Virus record (IMG/VR): IMGVR_UViG_3300021076_000097
Coordinates: 1-33,007 of that record
Length of the DNA: 33,007 nucleotides
Strand: one strand, 5' to 3'
Origin: a virus
Each line of letters opens with the position of its first letter. The stretch's first letter is position 1. A model generated the notes under the pieces. It was not told the DNA's origin, did not search any database, and saw nothing but the letters and a program-made list of their open reading frames with translations. Below are positions 9,864 through 18,018 of the stretch, in pieces. The translations under genes and the position numbers were made by a program.

Positions 9864-10550
9864 CTAACCTTCTTGTACATCTTGTGCTACTTGACCGGCT
9901 GGTGACATATTATTATAAGCCGTACCGCTATTCAAACCACTGCCGCCACCATTCATGGTAAATTTAGCGTAATTGCTGGCAGCACTTCCCAACCCACCAA
10001 GTACAGAACTAGCAGCGCCAATCTCGCCAGCTGTAGTCGCATTGTTGGCAGCCATACTGTCCAATGTAGATTGAGCAGTATCGTTAGCTCCCTGCACTTG
10101 ATACCCATAAGCCGTTCGAGCAGCATTAGAGCGAATTGTAATGGCGTTTAATTCGCCAAGTTCACGAGCCGATGATTGTACTTGTAAGTTTGACCCAGAA
10201 TTTATGTCAACGCCAGATGCACCTTCGTTAGCAACAATGGCACCAAGTTTTGCACGTGACTGAAGCCCAGCTTGTTCAGCCTGTGCTGTTCCTGCTGCAC
10301 CAGCGTAATTAGCACTTTGTGTAGCTATAATAGCATTATTAGCAGCTATCTGGGCGTTGTATTTGTCAGCGGCAGATGTCGCGTTTCCCTGTTCTATGGC
10401 ACCAGCGGCACCAACGCCAGCAGCTGCTATGGATGTGATGGCACCTATAGCCCCCAAATTAGCTCCAATAGCTGCTGCGGCAGTTCCAAAGGTACCAGCC
10501 CCACCAGCGGCGGCGGCTATTCCAGCGGCAGATACAGTTCCACCCGACAT
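9864..10550 (-). CDS. Internal virion protein, T7 gp14-like
   Basis: The 228-residue protein is very rich in Ala and Gly. Residues 1-55 form a hydrophobic Gly/Ala stretch that could span a membrane. The centre has the helical pattern YNAQIAANNAIIATQSANY and the signature GASGVDINSGSNLQVQSS with ELGELNAITIRSNA, common in podovirus internal virion protein B/gp14 relatives. The tail is Gly/Asn-rich. A GGGGGAG ribosome site lies nine bases before ATG and overlaps the end of the cupin-like gene. Position just before the transglycosylase and giant proteins matches the gp14-15-16 order of T7. The role (pore formation in the outer membrane during ejection) is inferred from the family. Confidence 0.8.
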   Translation of the reverse strand: MSGGTVSAAGIAAAAGGAGTFGTAAAAIGANLGAIGAITSIAAAGVGAAGAIEQGNATSAADKYNAQIAANNAIIATQSANYAGAAGTAQAEQAGLQSRAKLGAIVANEGASGVDINSGSNLQVQSSARELGELNAITIRSNAARTAYGYQVQGANDTAQSTLDSMAANNATTAGEIGAASSVLGGLGSAASNYAKFTMNGGGSGLNSGTAYNNMSPAGQVAQDVQEG

Positions 10551-10556
10551 ATTATT

Positions 10557-11015
10557 TTACTCCCCCGTAATGGTAACATGATTGATGGCGTCTTCATTGC
10601 GCGAGAATAGAAGGTGCGTCTCATCCGTAAATTCTTCTTCAGCTTCTTCAACCGTTTTTGCGCTCGTTGGGAAGACCATTGTAACGTAAGTGTCACCTAT
10701 CGCATATCCAGCTTGTTTGCGGTTGGCGTTCCCAGAGAATACATTGTACCCATGCAATTCAATGGGTTCGTTATCAATATAAATAACAAAATCACCGCTC
10801 AAAATTAGTAATGTTGGAATCTTCATAAGCGAACCAACTATTGTCACACCAGCTGGAACCATAATCGTTCGTGAATACATTCCAGCGTGAATCAAATGAG
10901 ATGTCGGAATTAAGGTTTGTGGTAATTGACCAACAAAAGCCTCAAGACGACGAACATTGGCAATCGTCACTTCACTCATAGTATCTATGCGACGCTCAGC
11001 CACTGCATTAGACAT
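10557..11015 (-). CDS. Cupin-fold phage protein (hypothetical)
   Basis: The 152-residue protein runs VGQLPQTLIPTSHLIHAGMY, SRTIMVPAGVTIVGS, ILSGDFVIYIDNEP, then RKQAGYAIGDTYVTMVFPTS. This is the strand order of a single-domain cupin seen in a small conserved protein of many podovirus tail regions. The usual metal-binding histidines are mostly absent: the family's VGxxH position reads VGSLM here. A catalytic role is therefore unlikely and a structural one more likely. It overlaps the GNAT gene by eight bases, and this pairing with an acetyltransferase recurs in related phages as far as I recall. Function is unknown. Confidence 0.65.
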   Translation of the reverse strand: MSNAVAERRIDTMSEVTIANVRRLEAFVGQLPQTLIPTSHLIHAGMYSRTIMVPAGVTIVGSLMKIPTLLILSGDFVIYIDNEPIELHGYNVFSGNANRKQAGYAIGDTYVTMVFPTSAKTVEEAEEEFTDETHLLFSRNEDAINHVTITGE

Positions 11016-11466
11016 TCGTTAATTTCCTGAAAAACACACGATTAGTCTCAACATACCCTATATGGGGTAAAACTTCAGCTAGATTACCACCAAAGGGGGC
11101 GCTAATAAAGAGGCATGGAGATTGTCTTTCTGCGGCATATTCTTCAGCAGCGCGAATAAGTTTAAGTCCAGCGCCTGTTTTACGATGCTCTTTGGCAACA
11201 AAAAGGCTTTCAGTGACCGACATAAGAACCCCGCAATGAGGGAAAATAGATACTAAAACAGTTACAAAACCAACTAATTTATCGTCCAAAAAAGCACCAA
11301 TCGCCTGCAAAGAACCCAATTTTTCAAGGTTATAATACATTTCCATCTTAGCAGAAAACGGGGGTGCGCCGTCCACAACAAGTTCAGTCGCATATTCAGC
11401 CAATAAATCTGAAAAATTTGGTGCAGATTCAAGGCGCGATACTGTACATTTACAAATATTAATCAC
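11008..11466 (-). CDS. GNAT-family N-acetyltransferase
   Basis: The protein has the GNAT order: an N-terminal helix pair, LGSLQAIGAFLDDKLVGFVT (beta 2-4), then ESLFVAKEHRKTGAGLKLIR with the acetyl-CoA-binding loop (the classic Q/RxxGxG/A is HRKTGAG here), helix AAEEYAAERQ, and a C-terminal strand ending YVETNRVFFRKL. I place the start at GTG 11466 because GGGAG lies six bases upstream. A longer frame from TTG 11493 or ATG 11484 would overlap the tail tube gene further and lacks a good site. The protein would have 152 residues. The target is unknown: a virion protein, a host protein or a small molecule. GNATs recur between tail tube B and the ejection genes of podoviruses. Confidence 0.75.
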   Translation of the reverse strand: MINICKCTVSRLESAPNFSDLLAEYATELVVDGAPPFSAKMEMYYNLEKLGSLQAIGAFLDDKLVGFVTVLVSIFPHCGVLMSVTESLFVAKEHRKTGAGLKLIRAAEEYAAERQSPCLFISAPFGGNLAEVLPHIGYVETNRVFFRKLTNV

Positions 11467-14344
11467 TCGTATCTCCCATTTCATACCAAACAATAAGGCT
11501 GTTAAGGTTTATAGGAAGGGGATACTGCGTCTGAACAGCAATTTGTGCATTGGTTTCCCAATCGGCGGGAGCTTCAATATATTCATCACCAGTATATAAT
11601 GGCGCTGAATTACCAGGAATAACAGCAGCATTTCGTTCTCTCGATGGATAAAGACCCGTCCACGTTATATTGGCATTATTTGGCTGGATGGATGCATCAG
11701 GCTGATTAACGCCGATTGAAATGCCCCTTGATGCCTCCATACGCGCCGTAACGCCAAATATCGACTTACGCTTGCCCTGTGGCGTGTCTTTTTGCCCTGG
11801 TGGGTCAAGGTACATAGTTTGTAATTGACACGTGTACGGCAATCCTACGGTTATTTGGGAGGCTGCCAGAGGCAATGTCACGGTGCCGTTAACAACAGTC
11901 TGACTAGGAACGACAGAGCCATCCGCCAATATAGAAACTTCCAAACCGTTTAAATGATTTAACCCGCTCACAGACGTTGTTGGCGTTCCTATTGACCAGT
12001 TCCCTGATATTTGGGGTATTGGCGTATTATTCGGGTCATTGGGAATAGTTTTAGTTATAGGTGTCGTTATGTTGGCCGTAACACTTGTTCCTGACGTATA
12101 AGACGTAATTGTAGCCACCCCACCGCCAGTTCTAATAACATCCCCAATCATGCCAGAAGAAAAAACCGAGGATGAAGCTGTAAAAACAACATTATTGGTA
12201 ATTACGGCGCTTACAACCGCACCCGAACCTGTACTATCGGATATTAATATACTGGTTTGACCTAATGTATAATTTTGACCTTCAGTTAATGGAGTAACTG
12301 CTGTGATAACACCAGCAACAACCGTAACGCTAAAAGTAGCTCCAAAACCTTGCCCACTGGCATCGACCGCAACAGCAGTAGGCGATGTATATCCTTCTCC
12401 CCCAAAAGCCACGAGGGTATTTGATATATTACTTGTCCCGTTTGCCGATGTCGCATAAATTGTAGCTGATGGATAATTTAAAGCCAAAGTAAGCCCTGCA
12501 TCAACGCACCAGCAACTACCAACATCTTGCCACAAACGATTATTCATGCGTTCTGAATAATAAACGTAAACACCATTTACCAAACGCTGCGTTACAATAT
12601 ACAAAGCATCTACAGGTGGCTCTACAACAGTGCAAACGCTGGCATACAATCCATTGGTGTCGTGTCTTGCCCAAGCATAAACATCTTGTTCTTTAAGGTA
12701 TGTAAAAGACAACATGGTGCCATCATTTCTAACGCACCATATAAGTTTGTACGGTTCTTCAGCATAAGCCCATTGAATAATTTCATAACCAGTAAACAAC
12801 TGGTTTGAAAGAACGGTAGTGTCCGTTCCCGTATAAATGTTAACAAAGAAATTATAAGATAAATCTCTTACGATTGATCCTTTGGCTTGCACATATAAAA
12901 TATCGTAATTAACCACAATAGGCGGGACGGTTGAATTGCACCCATTATAGGCTTGAGGTTGTGCGTCCTGATCTGACGGCGTAATAGCTGCACTATTGCC
13001 GCCGTTTAATTGCCATGCTCCAGAACCTGTCAAAACAACTAACCCACCTGGCATGGGAACAAGAAATTGAATACCATTAACCTGTTGCGCCCACGGTGAT
13101 CCAGTTATTGAGTCAGAGTCGGCAATAGGTATGGCATAGTCAAAATTAAGAAAAGCCCCTGGCTGGCTCATGTAATACGTATCTGGATTATCAATTGTAC
13201 TTGCATAAACGCGACGTTGCTGAAAATACGCTACGCATCCAGGGTAATAACCCGTCCCTGTAAAAGGGTTTTGATGCTGAGGGGGGACAGTCGTAAAATC
13301 AGGTTGAATGTTTGTGTCAACAAAACTTGTTGATAAACTTGTTCCGGCAAAACCAAAAAGAACTCCAGAAGGTTGCGCGGTTCCATACGAAGGCGTTGCT
13401 TCATATATATTGTAGCTTGTAGCCCCGGTCACGGCTGACCACGTAATAGTATTGCTACCTGCGTATATTGATATGTCGTTATTGTAACATTGAGCTACAT
13501 TTGAAGCGATACTTTCTTCGCCATCGGAAGCAACGGCAGTAACAACATACTGATAATAGGTTGTCGCAGTTGTGGAAGAATTGGCTGTAGCGGAGGCACC
13601 AGTAGGGGCAGATATAGAAGAAGCAAATGTTACTTCTGTAAAAACCCAATCTGTCGCCCCATCACGCTGAAGATCATAAGGCGGATAATCATAAGGCGAA
13701 CTTTCATCAACATAAGAAACACATGTCAAAGACATTGTGTTTGCGCTTTGAGTATATTTTAAATAAGACAAATCTTCAGCAGCATAAGGGGCTACCACAG
13801 TATAAATACGGGCAACCGTGCCGCCAGTAGAAGCAGTTGCCGAAGTTACGTTATTTCCAAAAAGATCTTGAACATTAAAAGTATTAGTAGTTTCTGCTGT
13901 AACAACCCAAATTAATCCGCTAAAACCCGTGTTTCCCGAATCATAAAGCCAATCCCCGACACTATAACCATGAGCCGTAGCTGTAAACAGCCCAGCAGAA
14001 CTGACACTTGTTACAGTAACGGCACTTTCTAAAACGTAAGCACCATCGGACAAGATACGCATATATTCATCGCCAAATTCCAGTGCGTATCCTTGGTCAA
14101 TGTTAAATTGAAACGGAATAAGCCGTGGCGGATAGCTGGATACTGTGCCACCGACATTAGGCGCATTCTGCTTACACATTCCGCAATACGCAGTGCCTGC
14201 GCGTGATGCAGCCCCCCCACGATAATTGGCGAAGAAATTACGATAAGTAGAAGCCCCCGAATGATATTTTTGAAGATCCGTTCTGCCAAAAACGGATGGG
14301 CTAAGTTCACCTGAAGAAAAGCTATTTTGGATTGTGGTCAGCAA
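11459..14344 (-). CDS. Tail tubular protein B (nozzle), T7 gp12-like
   Basis: The 961-residue protein begins TTIQNSFSSGELSPSVFGRT and YHSGASTYRNFFANYRGGA, the N-terminal signature of podovirus tail tube B and related tail stabilisation proteins. It forms the distal nozzle through which DNA and internal proteins pass. Compared with T7 gp12 (about 794 residues) it carries extra domains: a fibronectin-III-like segment at about 243-320 (YYQYVVTAVASDGEESIASN, then ATSYNIYEA), and at about 643-718 a Gly-Tyr-Thr beta module (GGEGYTSPTAV, later GQNYTLGQTSI) of a kind found in bacterial and phage adhesins. These may touch host glycans. The start is TTG, overlapping the tube A stop by seven bases, with GGGGA eight bases upstream. 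Confidence 0.88.
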   Translation of the reverse strand: MLTTIQNSFSSGELSPSVFGRTDLQKYHSGASTYRNFFANYRGGAASRAGTAYCGMCKQNAPNVGGTVSSYPPRLIPFQFNIDQGYALEFGDEYMRILSDGAYVLESAVTVTSVSSAGLFTATAHGYSVGDWLYDSGNTGFSGLIWVVTAETTNTFNVQDLFGNNVTSATASTGGTVARIYTVVAPYAAEDLSYLKYTQSANTMSLTCVSYVDESSPYDYPPYDLQRDGATDWVFTEVTFASSISAPTGASATANSSTTATTYYQYVVTAVASDGEESIASNVAQCYNNDISIYAGSNTITWSAVTGATSYNIYEATPSYGTAQPSGVLFGFAGTSLSTSFVDTNIQPDFTTVPPQHQNPFTGTGYYPGCVAYFQQRRVYASTIDNPDTYYMSQPGAFLNFDYAIPIADSDSITGSPWAQQVNGIQFLVPMPGGLVVLTGSGAWQLNGGNSAAITPSDQDAQPQAYNGCNSTVPPIVVNYDILYVQAKGSIVRDLSYNFFVNIYTGTDTTVLSNQLFTGYEIIQWAYAEEPYKLIWCVRNDGTMLSFTYLKEQDVYAWARHDTNGLYASVCTVVEPPVDALYIVTQRLVNGVYVYYSERMNNRLWQDVGSCWCVDAGLTLALNYPSATIYATSANGTSNISNTLVAFGGEGYTSPTAVAVDASGQGFGATFSVTVVAGVITAVTPLTEGQNYTLGQTSILISDSTGSGAVVSAVITNNVVFTASSSVFSSGMIGDVIRTGGGVATITSYTSGTSVTANITTPITKTIPNDPNNTPIPQISGNWSIGTPTTSVSGLNHLNGLEVSILADGSVVPSQTVVNGTVTLPLAASQITVGLPYTCQLQTMYLDPPGQKDTPQGKRKSIFGVTARMEASRGISIGVNQPDASIQPNNANITWTGLYPSRERNAAVIPGNSAPLYTGDEYIEAPADWETNAQIAVQTQYPLPINLNSLIVWYEMGDTSD

Positions 14345-15129
14345 AGGCTAAATCCCCAACTAATGTTGTCATACCCTACGCCTTGCCAAACATCCCAACC
14401 GCCGGAGCCGCCAGAACGCGCTCTTATCCAATCAGGTTGATTGTCCTGACAATTACTGCCTTCATTTCCATCTGCTGTCCTAGCTTGCATAATAATTTCT
14501 TCGGCCATGCGGGCTTGCATTTGCATCAACGGCAAATTCATGGCAATGCCTGGACATAAAAAAGCCGCCAAAGATGCTACAAATGCAGCTTCAAATTGCG
14601 AATCCCAAATCGTTGGAATTGGTTGATTAACAATATAATTAAGTTGAGCCTGATCTTGATTAGTAAGGATAACGCTAATAGGACTTCCGCTTGAATTTGT
14701 GCTGTAAGCAACCTTAAAAGGGATTTGACCACGACCACGAAAATAAATAGGCGCTGGAACACTACCAGTTGTATAATTCGTGCCACTTAACTGGGCCGGA
14801 TACGTAGGAACAATAGCTCGTGCTTTAAGCATGTCAGTAGGGGCTGCATACATATAAAGCCAAGGTGTAGGAACGGTTAAACCATAGCCAGTAGTTCCAC
14901 CTTCAGGCGTACCTGCTGCCGCTCCCAATATTGACAATGAAGCTTGCTGAGATAAACAATTCCACCAAGCAGTTCGCGCTAAAGATTGAAATGTAGGAAG
15001 ATACAAAAGATTGCAAGCATTTGCGGCAACACTTTGATCGCTAGGAAATACGCTGCTTATGGTTGATTTGCCGCCTATTGCCATTAAAGATCGTTGGCAT
15101 AGACTTAATTGGCTTGATGCTGATGTCAC
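14338..15129 (-). CDS. Tail tubular protein A (adaptor), T7 gp11-like
   Basis: The 263-residue protein shows the adaptor family pattern: LCQRSLMAIGGKSTISSV, then AANACNLLYLPTFQSLARTA and the conserved aromatic WWNC segment, and later FEAAFVASLAAFLC with a helical C-terminus. This protein forms the ring between the portal and the nozzle. It starts with GTG at 15129 (AGGTG about five bases upstream), 11 bases after the staple-like gene. Its stop overlaps the nozzle start. The gene order staple-like, tube A, tube B is consistent with head completion and tail assembly. Confidence 0.88.
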   Translation of the reverse strand: MTSASSQLSLCQRSLMAIGGKSTISSVFPSDQSVAANACNLLYLPTFQSLARTAWWNCLSQQASLSILGAAAGTPEGGTTGYGLTVPTPWLYMYAAPTDMLKARAIVPTYPAQLSGTNYTTGSVPAPIYFRGRGQIPFKVAYSTNSSGSPISVILTNQDQAQLNYIVNQPIPTIWDSQFEAAFVASLAAFLCPGIAMNLPLMQMQARMAEEIIMQARTADGNEGSNCQDNQPDWIRARSGGSGGWDVWQGVGYDNISWGFSLC

Positions 15130-15140
15130 GCTTCACCTGC

Positions 15141-15518
15141 TTAATAATACAGGTTGCGACCTTTATTGCCACGACCTTTGAGTTTCTTTTTTGGCATTTC
15201 CTCACGTTCGAATTCGGCTTCTTCTGCCTGCTCGTTCTCACAACTCATAAATTTGATTTGCAGACTAACGCGGCATTTTTCACCGTCTTCATTTTGTTCA
15301 GTGTTAATCCCCGTAACTTCCGCCATACAAAACAAATGAATCAAATCGCCAATTTCGCAATTTTCATCCAAACCAAGCTTTTCAAGTTCAGCATCACAAA
15401 GTGTAATTTGAAGGCCATAAGGATATTTAGGAACAGATTCGCCTAGAGCAAATGGAACGCCCATCGACTTTTCATCTTCAAGGCTTCGCGCCATATCTAC
15501 CATACGTGGCATTTTCAT
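15141..15518 (-). CDS. Small capsid-associated protein, staple-like
   Basis: The protein has 125 residues. Its core, KYPYGLQITLCDAELEKLGL followed by EIGDLIHLFCMAEVTGI and RVSLQIKFM, matches a small-protein pattern (YPYGL-I-L, then a beta barrel) found beside head genes of many phages and sometimes annotated as a capsid staple. The C-terminus is basic and Lys/Arg/Gly-rich (KKKLKGRGNKGRN) after an acidic Glu run, which may bind DNA or the inner capsid surface. ATG at 15518 lies just after the glycosyltransferase stop. The staple assignment is from memory of the family and is moderate. Confidence 0.55.
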   Translation of the reverse strand: MKMPRMVDMARSLEDEKSMGVPFALGESVPKYPYGLQITLCDAELEKLGLDENCEIGDLIHLFCMAEVTGINTEQNEDGEKCRVSLQIKFMSCENEQAEEAEFEREEMPKKKLKGRGNKGRNLYY

Positions 15519-15527
15519 TTTAAACCC

Positions 15528-16250
15528 CTAAGCCGCAAGATTTTCAATTTCATCAACAGAAATAGGTCGGATATCTTCAGCCACATGCTCTACTGGAGTC
15601 ACAGTTGTTACTTTTGGAAACATATATTCATATTCACCAATATGCCCAATTTCTTGCGATAAATCATGATCGCAAAACATTTTTACGCCATGAACACGTA
15701 AAAGCGTCGAAAAATAAACATCCGATCCAACATAATCTTGTTTTTCTTCAAGCCAGCGAATTTCAAAACGAGGCTTAGGAATTTCTCTAAAAGATGACAC
15801 GCGAGCCAAAAAACTTGCACCCCCCATGGAAGCGACTTCTTGTAATCCTGTCTTACCAGTTGAATTCAAGCGGTTGCCGCTGGTGTCGCACAAGATGCCC
15901 TTAACTTCATTAATATCATGCATAGTTTTATGACGATAATTGGTTGTCACAACGTCTTTATTGTGCTGAATAAGACGATCAACAATATTGTTAGGAAATG
16001 TCATATCGTCATCTAAAGATAACCAATGGGTGTAATTCCCATTAATCATCTCATCGACAAATTTTTCTTGGGCTATAGGAAGAACGCTAACTTGGCCGTA
16101 TGAACGAAACTGGACATCTTGAAGTTTATATCCAGATACGCCAATGCCAGTTGTCATCAAATAGGACATAAGTCCTACAAGGGAAGAACCAAATTTGCCC
16201 TTCCAATCCCTGTTACTGGCCACGCTAACATAAAGCCTTACATTCTCCAT
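15528..16250 (-). CDS. GT-A fold glycosyltransferase
   Basis: The 240-residue protein starts with RLYVSVASNRDW and contains THWLSLDDDMTFPNNIVDRL, in which Asp80-Asp81-Asp82 form the DxD-type motif that holds the metal and sugar nucleotide in GT-A (GT2-like) enzymes. A later VASMGGASFLARVSSF fits the acceptor-site loop, and WLEEKQDYVGSDVYFSTLLR plus DHDLSQEIGHIGEYEY fit the catalytic and metal-binding C-terminal part. There is no transmembrane segment, so it should be soluble. It lies within the head-tail operon, between a Ser/Thr-rich structural gene (gap of 11 bases) and the staple-like gene, with AGAGGA before ATG. Virion-protein glycosylation is an inference; modification of host glycans is an alternative. 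Confidence 0.8.
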   Translation of the reverse strand: MENVRLYVSVASNRDWKGKFGSSLVGLMSYLMTTGIGVSGYKLQDVQFRSYGQVSVLPIAQEKFVDEMINGNYTHWLSLDDDMTFPNNIVDRLIQHNKDVVTTNYRHKTMHDINEVKGILCDTSGNRLNSTGKTGLQEVASMGGASFLARVSSFREIPKPRFEIRWLEEKQDYVGSDVYFSTLLRVHGVKMFCDHDLSQEIGHIGEYEYMFPKVTTVTPVEHVAEDIRPISVDEIENLAA

Positions 16251-16261
16251 TAAAATCCTCT

Positions 16262-16789
16262 TTACGACAGACGATCAACCCAGAAATTAGAACCTGCGTT
16301 AAGCGTAGTAGCCGTTGCATTGCTGACATTTTGCGAGAAAGATAGCGCAAAAGTACCTGCCGTTGCAGCTGAAATCGTACCTGTAACGTTAACTGTAGTA
16401 ACCAATCCTGTGTAAGCTAAAAGATTGCTGGACAGGGCCGTAATATTACCTTGTGCAGCCACCGTAGCGGTATTGTAAGCCCATGTATCAGCAGACAAAG
16501 TTGTCGCCGTAGCTGTGCCAGTAAATTGAAGCTTTAGACCGCCAGATGCACCGTTAGTTACCGACAAATAAACGTCAAAAACGTAAACGCCAGCGGCTTG
16601 CAAACTAACTGACATGCCGCTTGACGTAATAAGCGTAGTCGAAGTTACCGAAACGCTGTTGGCAAGATACGTGCTGCCCTCAAAGTTAGTGATTTGCGTA
16701 AGACTGAATTGCTCAGTCGTAGCCGCAGGATAACCGTTTCCAGAAATACCCTGTACGATTACTAGTTCGTTACCAATAGGATTTGCCAT
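16262..16789 (-). CDS. Ser/Thr-rich beta structural protein, probable head or tail decoration
   Basis: I start at ATG 16789 (175 residues, MANPIGNELVIVQG) with GAAGGG about ten bases upstream, rather than the in-frame TTG two codons earlier. After a short conserved-looking head the protein is almost purely Ser/Thr/Ala/Val/Gly in alternating pattern, for example AAGVYVFDVYLSVTNGASGG and the end AGSNFWVDRLS. This resembles jelly-roll or C1q-like decoration and fibre domains. Charged residues are nearly absent. It is directly upstream of the GT-A glycosyltransferase and offers many hydroxyl side chains. The exact virion location is unknown. Confidence 0.6.
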   Translation of the reverse strand: MANPIGNELVIVQGISGNGYPAATTEQFSLTQITNFEGSTYLANSVSVTSTTLITSSGMSVSLQAAGVYVFDVYLSVTNGASGGLKLQFTGTATATTLSADTWAYNTATVAAQGNITALSSNLLAYTGLVTTVNVTGTISAATAGTFALSFSQNVSNATATTLNAGSNFWVDRLS

Positions 16790-16791
16790 GA

Positions 16792-17199
16792 TCAATCATT
16801 CCCTTCTTTTTCGCCACCTTTAGTGGCTTTGTCTAAAATTTTGTCTTTCTTTTCGTGCGATTGCATTTCTTTTTGATGTTCGGTTTCGCCAAGCTCTTTT
16901 TCATGGCGAGAATGCATTTCTTTCATTTCTTTTTCGTGACGAGTATGCATGTCTTTTTTATCAGTTTTGCCAACCGTGTCATGCATAGCGTGTTCATGTT
17001 CATGGCGGCTGTGCATATCATGACGTTCTTTGACGTGACGGACATGTGCTGGCATTACTTCATGATTATCGGATTCTTTCATGGTTTCATCGTTGCCAGA
17101 TTTTTTGGAATCTTTCTCAATACGGCTAATTTCCATATCGCCGTCTTCTCCACGTTTCATCGTAGGCGATTTGCCATACATACGCGATGCTCTGCTCAT
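16792..17199 (-). CDS. His/Met/Glu-rich repeat protein (hypothetical)
   Basis: This 135-residue, very hydrophilic protein has about one histidine in eight residues. It contains a repeated unit M-H-[ST]-R-H-E-[HK]-E: MHSRHEHEHAMHD (about 72-84), MHTRHEKEMKE and MHSRHEKELGETEH (about 94-118), with shorter HVRHVKERHD before them. Lys and Glu fill the rest, which suggests a long helix or disorder. Such His/Met clusters could bind metal ions, but that is only suggested by composition. ATG overlaps the upstream stop (ATGA) and its own stop lies two bases before the next ATG. I do not recognise a family. Confidence 0.6.
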   Translation of the reverse strand: MSRASRMYGKSPTMKRGEDGDMEISRIEKDSKKSGNDETMKESDNHEVMPAHVRHVKERHDMHSRHEHEHAMHDTVGKTDKKDMHTRHEKEMKEMHSRHEKELGETEHQKEMQSHEKKDKILDKATKGGEKEGND

Positions 17200-17480
17200 T
17201 TTTTAACCTTTCCATACATAGATTTCATAAGAGCCTTAGCCCCAACGTGCTTTTTCTTATGTGCTTCTTTTTCAAACGTTTCAGCTAAACGAGCTTCTTT
17301 GCCAAGCTTACCTGGTGCATTTTTTTCTTCTTCAGCGTATTCATGAACGGATTTACCGGCAGCTTTTGCTTTAGCCGTAAAAATCCCTTTATGACTTTCG
17401 GGAACTGCTTTTTTCATCCATTTCTTTTTTGGTTTTTCAGACATTGATTTTGCACCATCAACAAGATTGGACATTACCAT
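17196..17480 (-). CDS. Small basic protein (hypothetical)
   Basis: The protein has 94 residues and is rich in Lys and Ala. The core KKKWMKKAVPESHKGIFTAK then GKLGKEARLAETF resembles a recurrent small phage protein found near head genes, whose ending often reads KLGKRARLA. A second possible start is Met13. Neither start has a strong ribosome site, so translation may couple to the upstream gene (five-base gap). The positive charge would suit contact with packaged DNA; that is inference. Confidence 0.55.
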   Translation of the reverse strand: MVMSNLVDGAKSMSEKPKKKWMKKAVPESHKGIFTAKAKAAGKSVHEYAEEEKNAPGKLGKEARLAETFEKEAHKKKHVGAKALMKSMYGKVKK

Positions 17481-17485
17481 TTAGA

Positions 17486-17962
17486 TTAACCAAGTTTTTC
17501 AATTTTAGAAGCACGTTCTTCATTGTTTGCAACAAAGTCAGAAGTTGTTTCTGGGTTAACTTTTTGGATGCGCTTTTTGCTATTCATTTTAGCACCCATG
17601 ATTTTAACGCCATTGGGATTTTGAACCGTTTGCAAGCGACGAGCATCTTCTGAAGCGTTGGCGATCATTTCATCTTTAGTGCGTGGACGACCGGCATAAT
17701 AACGGCCATTGCGTTCAGCTACAACGCGGGCGCTTTCTTCCAAGGCGTCAACATATTTTTCAAACGCTTCCCGCGCAAGTTCATTCATTGGTTCCATATC
17801 TTCGTTTGGCGTATCATAAAGAACAATGAGTTCGCCTGCTGGATGCAGCGTGTCATCTGGGCCAAAAAATCCCTGTTCATTAAGAATACGATAAACAGGC
17901 CGATCTTGCGGAATAGCAGGATCGCGTTTTTGAACGGGAGGGGCTGTAAAAAGCTGAACCAT
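17486..17962 (-). CDS. Conserved-looking phage protein after the capsid terminator
   Basis: The 158-residue soluble protein reads DRPVYRILNEQGFFGPDDTL, HPAGELIVLYDTPNEDMEPM, then NELAREAFEKYVDALEESAR and a basic C-terminus. I recall similar proteins beside the capsid genes of podoviruses, without known function. The gene starts with an excellent AAGGAG site, 17 bases after the end of the intrinsic terminator hairpin, so its expression depends on read-through or a separate start. No enzyme motif is visible. Confidence 0.6.
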   Translation of the reverse strand: MVQLFTAPPVQKRDPAIPQDRPVYRILNEQGFFGPDDTLHPAGELIVLYDTPNEDMEPMNELAREAFEKYVDALEESARVVAERNGRYYAGRPRTKDEMIANASEDARRLQTVQNPNGVKIMGAKMNSKKRIQKVNPETTSDFVANNEERASKIEKLG

Positions 17963-17978
17963 AAAGTCTCCTTTGTTT

Positions 17979-18010
17979 AGAAAAACCCGTGACCATTTCT
18001 GACCACGGGG
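17979..18010 (-). terminator. Intrinsic terminator after the capsid and cement genes
   Basis: On the minus strand, CCCGTGGTCA-GAAA-TGGTCACGGG forms a 10-base-pair stem (two G-U wobbles) capped by a GAAA tetraloop (18009-17986), immediately followed by UUUUUCU. It lies 10 bases past the stop of the cement gene and before the strong ribosome site of the next gene. This is the clearest terminator in the window. Its place matches T7, where T-phi follows the major capsid gene and allows partial read-through. Confidence 0.85.
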
Positions 18011-18018
18011 TATTTGTA

